Shown here: positions 1-8,458 of the stretch, piece by piece
How positions within the stretch are numbered: the first letter of the stretch is position 1
Layout: every line of letters starts with the position of its first letter
Program-made: the position numbers and the translations under genes
The notes under the pieces: model-generated
Database searches by the model: none
What the model was told of the DNA's origin: nothing
The model's input: the letters and a program-made list of their open reading frames with translations, nothing else
NCBI RefSeq assembly: GCF_007004655.1
Contig: NZ_ML660095.1
Location: forward strand, 248,942 to 312,941
Direction of reading: 5' to 3'
Length of the DNA: 64,000 bases
Source: Exilibacterium tricleocarpae
Lineage (GTDB): Bacteria; Pseudomonadota; Gammaproteobacteria; Pseudomonadales; Cellvibrionaceae

Positions 1-351
1 GGGTTTCATCAGGAAGTCCACCGCACCGTTCTTGATAGCCTCCACCGCCAGATCGATCTCACCGAATGCGGTGGTCATGATAACGCGGGTTTGCGGCGCC
101 AGGGTCCGAATCTGTTGCAGCCAATACATACCCTCCGCGCCGGTATCCGCGCCGCGGGAAAAGTTCATATCCAAAACGACGATGTCGAACTCGTCACTGC
201 CCAAGGCAGCAGGTATTTGCATGGGATCAGACAGGCATGTCACCCGACTGAAGCGCTCGCTCAATACCAGCTCGGCGGTGAACAGCACATCTTTGTCGTC
301 ATCCACGATAAGGACGGCGCCATCGAAAGGCTTGGCTGTCTGGGACTGCAT
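1..351 (-). CDS. Sigma-54-type response regulator, receiver domain (partial, C-terminus beyond window)
   Basis: The first 117 residues are visible, starting at ATG 351, and they form a complete CheY-like receiver. The acidic pair is at D17-D18, the phosphoacceptor at D61 in VVLDMNF, the switch Thr at about 93-94 and the conserved Lys at 116 in DFLMKP. The wording DMNFSRGADTGAEGMYW is typical of the NtrC-like regulators that accompany MacA/ABC/FtsX transport genes. In that family the receiver is followed by a sigma-54 AAA+ domain and a Fis-type DNA-binding domain. Those domains would lie beyond the left edge and are inferred, as is a partner histidine kinase. The gene is divergent from the adaptor gene. 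Palindromes and a sigma-54-like promoter in the shared spacer fit this regulator controlling the neighbouring transport genes. Confidence 0.88.
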   Translation of the reverse strand, partial: MQSQTAKPFDGAVLIVDDDKDVLFTAELVLSERFSRVTCLSDPMQIPAALGSDEFDIVVLDMNFSRGADTGAEGMYWLQQIRTLAPQTRVIMTTAFGEIDLAVEAIKNGAVDFLMKP

Positions 352-391
352 CGACTGACCGATTCCGTGTTGTTTGCTGATTGGCAGGTGA

Positions 392-408
392 TGTTTCAAA
401 ATGAAACA
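392..408. promoter_or_regulatory. Palindromic operator-like site 1
   Basis: The sequence TGTTTCAAAATGAAACA is a perfect inverted repeat with 7-bp arms and a 3-bp centre, lying 41 bp upstream of the response-regulator start codon. Near-identical sites occur at 615-631, 7851-7867 and 7875-7891. It is probably a binding site of the adjacent regulator, perhaps for autoregulation. That role is inference. Confidence 0.55.
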
Positions 409-614
409 GCGGTGAATTCACCTGAAGTACAACGCCGCAAGCATGACTCTAATTTATTGTTTTTAAATAATAATTAAAAATACCGAATGGATTTTCGGCC
501 TCACTCGATATCCGTTGCCATATCCTCAACAGCAGCGGATGTGCGAGCTATCGCTTATGTTTAGCTCTTAACATCGAGTTGGTAATAACCAATAGATATC
601 TGCTACTAAAGGCG

Positions 615-631
615 TTTCATTTTGATACGAG
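615..631. promoter_or_regulatory. Palindromic operator-like site 2 (UAS of the adaptor operon)
   Basis: CGTTTCATTTTGATACG is a slightly degenerate copy of the TGTTTCA-N3-TGAAACA palindrome. Its centre lies about 117 bp upstream of the start point predicted from the -24/-12 element at 714-729. That is the usual distance for an enhancer of a sigma-54 activator. Confidence 0.5.
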
Positions 632-713
632 GCCGACGTGTCGTAGTGGAACACAACTGCCGTCAAATAATCAAGCAAAAGTGTAAGTGTTTGATTTGCT
701 AAAATAATTAAGC

Positions 714-729
714 TGGTGTGTGGTTTGCA
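714..729 (+). promoter_or_regulatory. Sigma-54 (-24/-12) promoter candidate for the adaptor-ATPase operon
   Basis: TGGTGTGTGGTTTGCA matches the sigma-54 pattern TGG(CAC)-N5-TTGCA. The invariant GG (715-716) and GC (727-728) are exactly 12 bp apart. The CAC part of the -24 box is replaced by TGT. The predicted start is near 740, just ahead of the GTG start at 773, and an enhancer-like palindrome lies about 117 bp upstream. Confidence 0.55.
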
Positions 730-772
730 TTGACAGTTGCGTCGACATCAAAGTCGCGACCTTGAGGTGGTT

Positions 773-2044
773 GTGGATAGAAAAATCGAGAGAGTTTACT
801 GGACCACAAAAAAGCGTGTGCTGGGACTGGTCCTTGCCGGCGCGGGCCTGTTGGCCGTCTATCTTATGACACTCGGCGGCACTGCCGGTCACGCGCGGGC
901 CAACCCGCAGGCCATGAATATCAGCCGAGTGCAGGAGGCGGAATTTCTCGAGTATGTGCCGTTGGTGGGGCGAATACTGCCCATCCGGAGTGTGGTCGTC
1001 AGTGTGATACAGGGTGGCCGGGTGGAAGAAATTTTTGTTGAAGACGGCCAGGTTGTCGACGCCGGAGACGCTATTTTACGACTCTCCAACGACGACTTTC
1101 TGCAGCGTTCGGTGGAGAACGAGAGCCGCTATATTACCACGATCCAGCAATTGCGAGAGACCAAGCTGCAGCTCACCCGGGAACGCCTGAACGATGAAGA
1201 CGAGCTTTTGGACGCCAACTATGAGCTGCTGCAGTTGGAGCGGCAGTTGGCGCGCGTGGAGGGCGCCCGGGCAAAGTTTATCGACGCTGTCAGTCGTGCC
1301 GATTACGAGGACCTGCGGGACGAAATCCACTACCGGCGCCGGAAAAACCAGGTCTTGGTTCAGAAAATGACGCAGGACGATAGCCTGCGCAAACAACAGC
1401 TCGCACAAATTGAGGACTCTCTGGCCAGAGCCGGGAAAAATCTGGAGCTGATCCGCCAATCCCACGATAACCTGAATGTCACCGCTGATATCTCGGGCCA
1501 GCTTTCCACCCTGTCTGCAGAAATCGGCAGAAGTCTCTCCAAAGGAGAGAGCATCGGCCAGATCGATGATCTGAGCAGCTTTAAGGTAAGCGCCGAGGTA
1601 GATCAGTTCTATATCGCCAAAGTCAATTTGGGGCAGGTAGCGGAAATTACGCTGAATGACGCAAAATACCTTCTCAACGTCAGTAAAATATCGCCGGAGG
1701 TTGTCGATAACGCCTTTGTCGTGGACCTCGCTTTCAGCGGCGCTGTGCCGGCGGGTATTCGCCCCGGCCAATCGTTGCAGGTTAACCTCGAACTGAGTGA
1801 TCGACGGCGCAGCCTGTTGTTGAGAAAAGGCGGTTATCATCGCGATACAGGCGGACGCTGGGTTTACAAAGTCAGCACCGACGGCACCTATGCCTACCGG
1901 CAGGACGTGGTATTCGGCCGCCAGAATCCGCAGTATTATGAGGTGCTGGAGGGGTTGGAGGTGGGCGATGAAGTTATCACTTCAGGCTACGACAAATACC
2001 GGGGTTCAACAAAACTGTATTTCGATACGCCTTTATATAATTAA
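773..2044 (+). CDS. MacA/HlyD-like periplasmic adaptor of an ABC exporter
   Basis: This 423-residue protein has one N-terminal membrane anchor at about residues 14-34. A split biotinyl-lipoyl region follows (around VVVSVIQGGRVEEIFVEDGQ), then a long helical hairpin rich in Glu, Leu, Gln and Arg at about 115-235, and a C-terminal beta-barrel/membrane-proximal part. This is the layout of adaptors that link an inner-membrane MacB-type transporter to an outer-membrane channel. GTG 773 is preferred because GAGGTGG lies just upstream and the protein then begins VDRKIER, as is usual for the group. An in-frame TTG at 737 is the alternative. The ATPase gene follows after 17 bp. Permease and receptor genes sit close by on the other strand. 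No outer-membrane channel gene is in the window. Confidence 0.85.
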   Translation: MDRKIERVYWTTKKRVLGLVLAGAGLLAVYLMTLGGTAGHARANPQAMNISRVQEAEFLEYVPLVGRILPIRSVVVSVIQGGRVEEIFVEDGQVVDAGDAILRLSNDDFLQRSVENESRYITTIQQLRETKLQLTRERLNDEDELLDANYELLQLERQLARVEGARAKFIDAVSRADYEDLRDEIHYRRRKNQVLVQKMTQDDSLRKQQLAQIEDSLARAGKNLELIRQSHDNLNVTADISGQLSTLSAEIGRSLSKGESIGQIDDLSSFKVSAEVDQFYIAKVNLGQVAEITLNDAKYLLNVSKISPEVVDNAFVVDLAFSGAVPAGIRPGQSLQVNLELSDRRRSLLLRKGGYHRDTGGRWVYKVSTDGTYAYRQDVVFGRQNPQYYEVLEGLEVGDEVITSGYDKYRGSTKLYFDTPLYN

Positions 2045-2061
2045 AAGTGGAAGCAGAAAAA

Positions 2062-2772
2062 ATGATTATCAAAACTCAGCAGTTGGTGAAATTCTTTTAC
2101 ACGGAAGAAATTGAGACAAAAGCGCTCAATGAGGTGAGTATCGAAGTCGAGGCAGGCGATTTTGTATCAATCATGGGACCCTCCGGTTGTGGGAAGTCGA
2201 CGTTGCTGAATATCCTTGGGTTGATCGACAACCCCTCGGACGGGGACTACTATTTTATGGGGGAGAATGTTGCCTCGCTCTCCGAAAACCAGCGTGTGGT
2301 GCCGAGAAAAAATAATATAGGTTTTGTCTTCCAGAGCTTCAATCTTATCGACGAACTTACCGTCTATGAGAATATAGAGCTGCCGCTGGTGTATGCCAAT
2401 GCCGAGTCCGGAGAAAGAAAGAAAAAGGTCGAGTCGGTACTTGAAAAGATGAATATCGGGCACCGGCGTGACCATCTGCCACAGTATCTTTCCGGGGGCC
2501 AGCAGCAGCGGGTGGCGGTAGCCCGTGCTGTAGTCAATCAACCGGCACTGATTCTGGCCGATGAGCCCACAGGTAATCTCGACAGTGAGCACGGTGAAGA
2601 AGTTATGAAGATGCTTTGGAACCTGAATGAAGAAGGCACCACTATCGTCATGGTCACCCACTCACAGGAAGACGCTGAGGTCGGTAAACGCATCGTGCGT
2701 ATGCTCGACGGCAAGATCATTGGCGAACGCAGCAATCTACTGGCGACAGAGTACACCGGTCTGCAGGCCTGA
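2062..2772 (+). CDS. ABC transporter ATPase, LolD/MacB type
   Basis: This is a 236-residue stand-alone nucleotide-binding subunit. It has Walker A GPSGCGKST (39-47), a Q-loop at Q91, the signature LSGGQQQRV (143-151), Walker B LILADEP with GNLD following (163-174), and a switch His in VTHSQED near 201. The LSGGQQQR/DEPTGNLD combination is characteristic of the MacB/LolD/FtsE family, which powers mechanotransmission by FtsX-type permeases rather than classical transport. ATG 2062 is chosen because homologues start with MIxxxxL. A GTG at 2047 is in frame but lacks a good ribosome binding site. The probable permease partner is encoded on the opposite strand at 4949-7393. Confidence 0.93.
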   Translation: MIIKTQQLVKFFYTEEIETKALNEVSIEVEAGDFVSIMGPSGCGKSTLLNILGLIDNPSDGDYYFMGENVASLSENQRVVPRKNNIGFVFQSFNLIDELTVYENIELPLVYANAESGERKKKVESVLEKMNIGHRRDHLPQYLSGGQQQRVAVARAVVNQPALILADEPTGNLDSEHGEEVMKMLWNLNEEGTTIVMVTHSQEDAEVGKRIVRMLDGKIIGERSNLLATEYTGLQA

Positions 2773-2821
2773 ATCAGAGCCCTTTTGGATTATAACGCCT
2801 CTGGTTCAAAACGCTTTCGAT

Positions 2822-4888
2822 TCAAAAAACATAGCCCAAATACATGCGGACTCTTATGGGCTCAAAAACATGAAAGTGTTTGTCTGCCACCGGTTCGGCC
2901 TCACCCTGAAGTTGTGATTCATAAAAGTAGTTAATATCCTGATCGTCCGAATCAAGCAGGTTCAGGATGTCCAGTGTCAGCTTGACCTTATCGTGCACCT
3001 CGTACCCTAAACGCAGGTTGACCAGCGTACTGCTATCGGCGGTTTGACCGCCCTCAAGCGGGTACTCACCAAAGTGTCTTAAACGCAGATGACTGTAAAA
3101 CCTGTCATTAATCTTTGTATGTATTCCTGCGCTTAGCACACTTTCCAGCGCTCCCGGGATATCGTCGTATCCCTCGAGTTCCTCATCTAAACGGGCATCC
3201 GTGTAAGCATATTCAATATCCAGGGTCCAGTGGTCATTGAATTGATAGTAGGTGGTCAGCTCTACGCCCTTGCGACGGCTGCCGACACCGGTGTCTTCGG
3301 TGGTTCCCTCATCGCCGACGAACAGCAACTCGGAATCGATCTCCAGGCGCCACAGCGCTATTGACGCATTGAGTTTGTCGGTCAGGAAAGCGCGCACGCC
3401 GAACTCGTAACCCAGGGTATCAACGAGAGCATCGACGGTATCGAGCGGCTCGCCGCTGTTGGGGTCGGCGCTGATAGTGGTGCCGCGGGCATCGTTCGAG
3501 TGAAAACCCTGTCCGATACTCACATAGGTTTCATAAGAGTCGTCGAACGTATAGACCAAACTCAGGGAGGCCGTGACAATGTCATCGCTCTCCGTCCCCT
3601 CGTTCAGTGGCAGGGTACGCGGGTCTGCCGCTGCCAGCGTGGTGACATCGAAATCATGGTAGTCATAGCGAACGCCCAGGACGCTGCGAAGATGATCATT
3701 CCACTGCAGGGTGTTCTCCCAATACAGGCTGGCGCTGTACTGCTCGACGGCATCCATCCGGGAAACGCCGGTCCGGCGGCGCTCGCGAGAACTTAGCAGG
3801 CCCACCTCATCGATGTCGTCGAGGCGAAACTGGGTGCCGAACAGGTTGCTGACGGGCCTGTCGAACCACTTGCTGCCTCGGGTGTATGCGATATCCCAGC
3901 CGTAAATAGTGCGTTCGTCTATCTGTTGAAACTGGTCGCCCTCCGGGTTGGTAAAGTAGCTGAAGTTGGACCATAAATCCATGTCGTACTGAATGGCATA
4001 AAGGCTGGCCTTAATCTGTGACACAGCGCTTTGGCGCTGCCAGTGGGCCGACAGGCTATAGCGGCTCGAGCTGCCGCCGACGGAGTCATCTATCGAACCC
4101 AGGTCTGAAATAAGCCCCTGGCGGACGGCGCGCTCGGGAATCTGGTCAGCGGAGTTCCAGTCGTTGTCGTAAGCCATCAATGTCAGGTGAAACTGTTCCG
4201 TCTTATCGCCCCAAACCTGCTTTAGCCAGATATTCGTCTTGTCAATGTCTTCGCTGATATCTTCCCACGGCCCGTCGTAGGTCTGGTGCTCGACTCCATA
4301 GATGAGCCTGCCGGACCCGACTGGTAATTTGCCGGTGACAAGAATACGTCCAAAGGAATCCTCGCCCAGCCCTATATTGATTTCACTCGTGTTGAGGTCT
4401 GATGCCGAGGTGATATGCGCTGACCCGGTCCCGGAGAAATCGCCAACATCGGCGTAATAAGAACCTTTCTTATAGGTAATCTCGCTGACCAACTCGGGAA
4501 TGATAAAGTTGAGATCAGTGTAGCCCTGCCCGTGGCCGTGGCTGCGCATGTTTACCGGCATAGCATCGATCTTGGTGGCAAAGTCCGTACCGTGGTCCAG
4601 GTTGAAGCCGCGCAGAAAATACTGATTCGCCTTGCCGCTGCCGCTGTGCTGAGTGGCCACCATTCCCGGCACGACTTCGAGAATTTCACCGGCCCGCAAC
4701 AGTGGCCGCACGGCTAGATCATCTTGCGATACACGCCCTTCGGAGGCTGAAATCGCCTCGCCGATAAGATTGGCCTGGCGTCCCGTGACTGTTACTTCTT
4801 CAAGGCTGCCGTGAGCCATGGCCAGGTTGGTAGAAACTGCGGCGCTGACCAAACACCAGCGGCAAAGAAATTTTTCCATCTTGTACAC
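2822..4888 (-). CDS. TonB-dependent outer-membrane receptor
   Basis: This 688-residue outer-membrane receptor starts with a signal peptide ending near AMAHG, followed by a TonB-box-like EEVTVTGR. The plug domain spans about 35-170 and contains the motif NQYFLRGFNLDHGTDF. The beta-barrel ends in a C-terminal Phe (YLGYVF), the usual outer-membrane insertion signal. The plug carries a His/Gly-rich stretch, MRSHGHGQGY. The gene follows the FtsX permease gene after 60 bp on the same strand, so the two are probably cotranscribed from the sigma-54-like promoter at 7775-7790. The ligand cannot be read from the sequence. Neighbouring metallophore-like biosynthesis and a HupE-like protein make a metal chelate one option. 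ATG 4879 is an alternative start. Confidence 0.9.
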   Translation of the reverse strand: MYKMEKFLCRWCLVSAAVSTNLAMAHGSLEEVTVTGRQANLIGEAISASEGRVSQDDLAVRPLLRAGEILEVVPGMVATQHSGSGKANQYFLRGFNLDHGTDFATKIDAMPVNMRSHGHGQGYTDLNFIIPELVSEITYKKGSYYADVGDFSGTGSAHITSASDLNTSEINIGLGEDSFGRILVTGKLPVGSGRLIYGVEHQTYDGPWEDISEDIDKTNIWLKQVWGDKTEQFHLTLMAYDNDWNSADQIPERAVRQGLISDLGSIDDSVGGSSSRYSLSAHWQRQSAVSQIKASLYAIQYDMDLWSNFSYFTNPEGDQFQQIDERTIYGWDIAYTRGSKWFDRPVSNLFGTQFRLDDIDEVGLLSSRERRRTGVSRMDAVEQYSASLYWENTLQWNDHLRSVLGVRYDYHDFDVTTLAAADPRTLPLNEGTESDDIVTASLSLVYTFDDSYETYVSIGQGFHSNDARGTTISADPNSGEPLDTVDALVDTLGYEFGVRAFLTDKLNASIALWRLEIDSELLFVGDEGTTEDTGVGSRRKGVELTTYYQFNDHWTLDIEYAYTDARLDEELEGYDDIPGALESVLSAGIHTKINDRFYSHLRLRHFGEYPLEGGQTADSSTLVNLRLGYEVHDKVKLTLDILNLLDSDDQDINYFYESQLQGEAEPVADKHFHVFEPIRVRMYLGYVF

Positions 4889-4948
4889 CTCTAGACTGTC
4901 GACCTTAAAAATTAAGATTCACACGGCAGTCCGATCCAGTGCCGAGCG

Positions 4949-7393
4949 CTATTCGTAGCGCAGAGCCAGGACCGGGTTTGACCGTGCCGTTTGGTAGGAC
5001 TGTATCGCTATCGTCAGAAAGGCAACAAGCACCGACAGCAACGTCGCCGTTAAAAAAACCAATGGATTTATGCTGGTATGGTAGTGAAAGCTCTGGAGCC
5101 ACTGACTCATTACCCAATAGGCCACACAGGAGGCGGCAACCGCCGCCAGCAGTACGATATAGAGTACATTGTTGAAAAGCAACATAATAATCTGCAGGCT
5201 TGAAGCCCCAAGAACCTTGCGCACGCCTATCTCCTTGGTGCGTTGCTCGATGGTGAAGGCCGTCAAACCAAATAACCCCAGACAGGATATAAATACGCAG
5301 AGCCCGGCAAAAAGTCCCAACAGCTTCATTTGTCTAAGATCTGAGCTGTACAGTCTGTTCAGGAGGTCTTCCAGAAAGTGAAATTCAAATGGATGTTCAA
5401 AGTCAAAAGCGTCCCATTGTGCTCTGATATCGCTTAACGTATCGAACACCCCCTCCCCGGCAACGTTGATCGTCAAAATTCGGTTTTGCAACGCTTTTCT
5501 TCGCTTGTTCCAGCCCTGATAATTTGGAGGCGGAGACAGCCAAAAGAGAATGGGCTCGATTTCATGCTGCAGCCCCTGGAAATGAAAGTCTTTCATAACG
5601 CCAACAACCCGAACCGTCTCCCCCTGTTCGTAGTTTATCCGTTTGCCAATGGGGTCCTGCCATCCCATTTTCTTTACCAGGGTCTCGTTGACCAGCACCG
5701 ATTTGTTGATGTCGTCCCTGGTATCGGGGTCGAAATTTCTCCCGGCGACGATATCTATCTCCATGGTGTCTATATAATGATCATCTATGTAAAACCAATT
5801 GTATGATTGCGTTTCAAAAACCCCGTTGTTGTTTTCTATTTCAGCTTGCCCGAATCCCATCTGGGAACCGACCCGGCTTCTCGATATGCTGACGTCTAAA
5901 ACACTGCTGTTTTTTTTCAATTCGCCGGCAAAAGCGGGTATCTTCTCGATGCTCTCGGCGCCCTCAACGACCATGGTAATTTTGTTCTCCTTATCAAAAC
6001 CCATTGACTTGCCTTGTATGTAACTCATCTGCAAATACATGAGCAGCGTGCAGGAAATAGCGCATACGGAAATCAGAAATTGAATAAAGACGAGAGTCTG
6101 TCGTATTTTTGGGTTGTTCTTTCTCAAGGTGTTGGTCGAGTTTCCTTTCGAAAGCAGCAGCGCCGGATACATACCGGATAACAGCCCCAGCGCGAAAGTG
6201 CCGGCCACCAGCATCAATATGACCTCCGGCCTGGCCAGTGGAGTTAAGGCTATCGACGTCTCAAACAGAGTGTTAAGTGATGTAAACTCCAGAGAAAACT
6301 TGGTGATTAAAAGGGCAAAGACAAGAGCGAGGGCGGAAAAAGCAACGGACTCAAAGAGGAACTGCAAGATCAGGTGCCGGCGCTGGGCGCCGAGAATTCT
6401 TCGAATGGCGACCTCTTTGGTACGCTTGGTGAAACGGGCGGTTGACAGGTTCATATAGTTGATGCAGGCTATCCCGAGCACGAAAATTGCGACAGCAGAA
6501 AATGCCAGCACGTAAAACTTACTGCCCCTTGGCCGGTCGCGCTGTGTTGTAGAGCTCAGGTGTATCTGGTTGAGTGGTTCCAGAAAGAAGTTCATGGAAC
6601 TGTTAAAACTCTCTTTGTACGACGACATATACTTCTGGAAGAAGGCGTCAGAGACCTTTCTGAACTCAGCGACAGAATAGGCGGCCGGCATTAATAGATA
6701 GGTATAATCGGTCTTGGCATACCACAAATCGTGTTTGACCCTCTCGGTCAGGGTCGGGGTCATTATCGACGGTGGCTGTTCTTTGTAGGTAATCAGAGCG
6801 TCATACTTTAGGTGGGTATTTTTTGGTAAGTTATCAAACACCAACGTTACCCGGTAGTCGGATAACTCGCCTCTCAAGACCTTCCCTATTGGGTTTTCCT
6901 GCCCAAAGTATTTCTGGGCAAAGTCCCGGCTAACAGCGATGGACTTGGGCTCCCCCAGAGCTGTTAGAGGATCTCCATAGATGATATCGTGATTGAATAC
7001 TTCAAAGATATTTTCATCGGCTAAAAAAACACTGTCCCAGCTATAGGACTCGTCTTGGTACTGAAACAGAGAGTAGCCCGTCTGATAGCTGGAAAATCTC
7101 ACAAAAGCTGCAATATCGGGATTGTTCGCCGCCAAAAACGGGCCCAGGGCATAAGCTGTTTGGGCAAAAGTATTGACACTGCCGTTGGCGTTCAACTCAC
7201 TAGCGACCCGGTATAGACGCTTATTCTCAGCGAAGTGTCGGTCATAGGTCAGCTCGTTTTGTAAATATAATCCAAGTATGATGCAGCAAGCTATGCCTAT
7301 GGATAGCCCGGCGATATTGATCAGGCTATAGACTGTGTCTCTGAAAAGACCCCTATAAAAAGACTTCAGGCTACTTACCAGGATGGGCTTCAT
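4949..7393 (-). CDS. FtsX/MacB-type ABC transporter permease
   Basis: This 814-residue permease has two tandem FtsX units. The first membrane segment is at about 20-45, followed by a MacB-type periplasmic core domain. A three-helix FtsX block comes at about 275-410 and includes TKRTKEVAIRRILGAQ. A second periplasmic domain precedes a C-terminal three-helix block with QRTKEIGVRKVLGAS, and the protein ends in NPVLALRYE. The duplicated TKEVAIRR/TKEIGVRK cytoplasmic motifs are the coupling sites for a LolD/MacB-type ATPase. The only such ATPase here is at 2062-2772, on the other strand. The TonB-receptor gene lies 60 bp downstream. The likely role is energising a tripartite exporter with the MacA-like adaptor; the substrate is unknown. 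Confidence 0.9.
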   Translation of the reverse strand: MKPILVSSLKSFYRGLFRDTVYSLINIAGLSIGIACCIILGLYLQNELTYDRHFAENKRLYRVASELNANGSVNTFAQTAYALGPFLAANNPDIAAFVRFSSYQTGYSLFQYQDESYSWDSVFLADENIFEVFNHDIIYGDPLTALGEPKSIAVSRDFAQKYFGQENPIGKVLRGELSDYRVTLVFDNLPKNTHLKYDALITYKEQPPSIMTPTLTERVKHDLWYAKTDYTYLLMPAAYSVAEFRKVSDAFFQKYMSSYKESFNSSMNFFLEPLNQIHLSSTTQRDRPRGSKFYVLAFSAVAIFVLGIACINYMNLSTARFTKRTKEVAIRRILGAQRRHLILQFLFESVAFSALALVFALLITKFSLEFTSLNTLFETSIALTPLARPEVILMLVAGTFALGLLSGMYPALLLSKGNSTNTLRKNNPKIRQTLVFIQFLISVCAISCTLLMYLQMSYIQGKSMGFDKENKITMVVEGAESIEKIPAFAGELKKNSSVLDVSISRSRVGSQMGFGQAEIENNNGVFETQSYNWFYIDDHYIDTMEIDIVAGRNFDPDTRDDINKSVLVNETLVKKMGWQDPIGKRINYEQGETVRVVGVMKDFHFQGLQHEIEPILFWLSPPPNYQGWNKRRKALQNRILTINVAGEGVFDTLSDIRAQWDAFDFEHPFEFHFLEDLLNRLYSSDLRQMKLLGLFAGLCVFISCLGLFGLTAFTIEQRTKEIGVRKVLGASSLQIIMLLFNNVLYIVLLAAVAASCVAYWVMSQWLQSFHYHTSINPLVFLTATLLSVLVAFLTIAIQSYQTARSNPVLALRYE

Positions 7394-7745
7394 AGGCTAC
7401 CAGCTTCCCTGTGGTGGCGTCAGCCTCGAATAGGCTAAGCGGGTGGGCCACTTTTCGCTGTATATAAATGCAGGTTCCACTTGTGAGGTTTCCATCCTTT
7501 AGATTTTCGGTTTCTACAGCACACTTTTTTTCGACGTCTCTAGTCGGTATTTATTGCTGGTTTTTACGCGTTCAGCTTAACAGATGCTTCGCGGCTATCA
7601 TCTGGATAGTTCCATTTAAGTAAGCAGTTCCACCTGAGCGGCCCTTTCGCGGCAGCCGTGCCCCGCTAAAAATTATTGCGACAAGAAGTCGATATCAGGT
7701 TGAGTGTGTCAATATTACCCGCCGTATCAAGCTGCCCTCTCGAGT

Positions 7746-7784
7746 AAACATTGACTGAAACAAACATTGGCTGAAGCAAACATT
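7746..7784. repeat. 16-bp tandem repeat overlapping the permease promoter
   Basis: AAACATTGACTGAAAC is followed directly by AAACATTGGCTGAAGC and a partial third AAACATT. The first unit holds a TGAAACA half-site of the palindrome found nearby. The repeat runs into the -12 box of the - strand sigma-54-like promoter. Confidence 0.6.
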
Positions 7785-7790
7785 AAGCCA
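7775..7790 (-). promoter_or_regulatory. Sigma-54 (-24/-12) promoter candidate for the permease-receptor operon
   Basis: Read on the - strand the sequence is TGGCTTAATGTTTGCT. This matches TGGC-N7-TTGCT with the 12-bp GG-to-GC spacing of sigma-54 promoters and is the best match in the window. The predicted start is near 7763, giving a leader of about 370 nt before ATG 7393. Two enhancer-like palindromes are centred about 96 and 120 bp upstream. Confidence 0.6.
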
Positions 7791-7850
7791 TAACTTTTGC
7801 TCAGCACTTTCAACAGCTTAGCAAGTGCTTTTGGCAGTTGACGATTTCAG

Positions 7851-7867
7851 TGTTTCAAAATAAAACA
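7851..7867. promoter_or_regulatory. Palindromic operator-like site 3
   Basis: TGTTTCAAAATAAAACA differs at one base from site 1 at 392-408, about 7.5 kb away. It is centred about 96 bp upstream of the predicted start of the - strand permease operon. Confidence 0.6.
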
Positions 7868-7874
7868 TACCGGA

Positions 7875-7891
7875 CGTTTCACTCTGAAACA
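7875..7891. promoter_or_regulatory. Palindromic operator-like site 4
   Basis: CGTTTCACTCTGAAACA carries perfect GTTTCA/TGAAAC arms around CTC. It is spaced 24 bp centre to centre from site 3, a little over two helical turns. Paired sites on one face are usual for NtrC-type activators. Confidence 0.6.
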
Positions 7892-7954
7892 CTGCGTGCT
7901 GCCGTATTCCCAACCATGCTCGCAAACGCTTGTTTTCTTTCAGGTATATCAATG

Positions 7955-7970
7955 AGGAATGAAAACTGCT
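7955..7970 (+). promoter_or_regulatory. Weak sigma-54-like element facing the NRPS operon
   Basis: AGGAATGAAAACTGCT keeps the invariant GG and GC at 12-bp spacing but little else of the -24 box. A start near 7981 would place sites 3 and 4 about 122 and 98 bp upstream, a mirror image of the - strand promoter. The leader to the acylase start would be long, about 480 nt. This is suggestive only. Confidence 0.25.
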
Positions 7971-8458
7971 TGCCTGAGGAATGCGATAATCGATATCTTT
8001 TGAAAAACCAAAGCCCTTGGGTGTAAGTGGTCGAAGCCTGTGGAGATTTATAGATCATGGCGTGTTTTCTGTCGGGACTAAAGCATTATTCTTGGTTCTT
8101 GTATCTTGGCAATGTTCATTTTCTTCACAACTCTTGGCGTAATTTTAAGGTTCGGGAAAAATTGCCTGACAGCAATATATTGCAAATATTTTATTTTCAT
8201 TGACCCTGATCATCGACTAGGGTTGTTAGCTGCAACCGATAGCCCACACCTCGGTCACAATTTTGAGTGTCGGGTTTTTAGCATTTATACGGGATAAAAT
8301 TTAGGTGTGCTGTTGGTGAATTTTGCTTGGGATTTTCCTGGAGAAACACTGCTGAAGTTCTACTTTACCCAGTTTTTTTACGCGCGATGCAGGCGCCAGC
8401 CGGAGTGGATGGATATCAAGACAACAATCAGCGGAAAAGGAACGTTTGGAGTACAAGA

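Larger units (their letters stand above)
7394..8458. other. Long divergent control region between transport and NRPS operons
   Basis: This 1065-bp spacer is AT-rich and has no convincing gene. Open frames at 7838-8026 and 8106-8297 lack homology-like features and ribosome binding sites, and the first one overlaps two palindromes. The spacer holds a short tandem repeat, a - strand sigma-54-like promoter, two enhancer-like palindromes and a weak + strand sigma-54-like element, all described separately. The roughly 490 bp between the last of these and the acylase start show nothing else clear. Confidence 0.7.

Noticed and set aside
632..660. GTGGAACACAACTGCC as a sigma-54 promoter
   Set aside because: GG-to-GC spacing is 11 bp instead of 12. 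The element at 714-729 has correct spacing.
8218..8234. A further GG-N10-GC match as a sigma-54 promoter for the acylase operon
   Set aside because: It matches only the invariant bases, lies more than 300 bp from the enhancer-like sites and is expected by chance in a spacer this long.
7838..8297. Two open frames of about 60 codons in the NRPS control region
   Set aside because: No ribosome binding site or recognisable protein features, and one overlaps the two palindromes. They look like chance frames.
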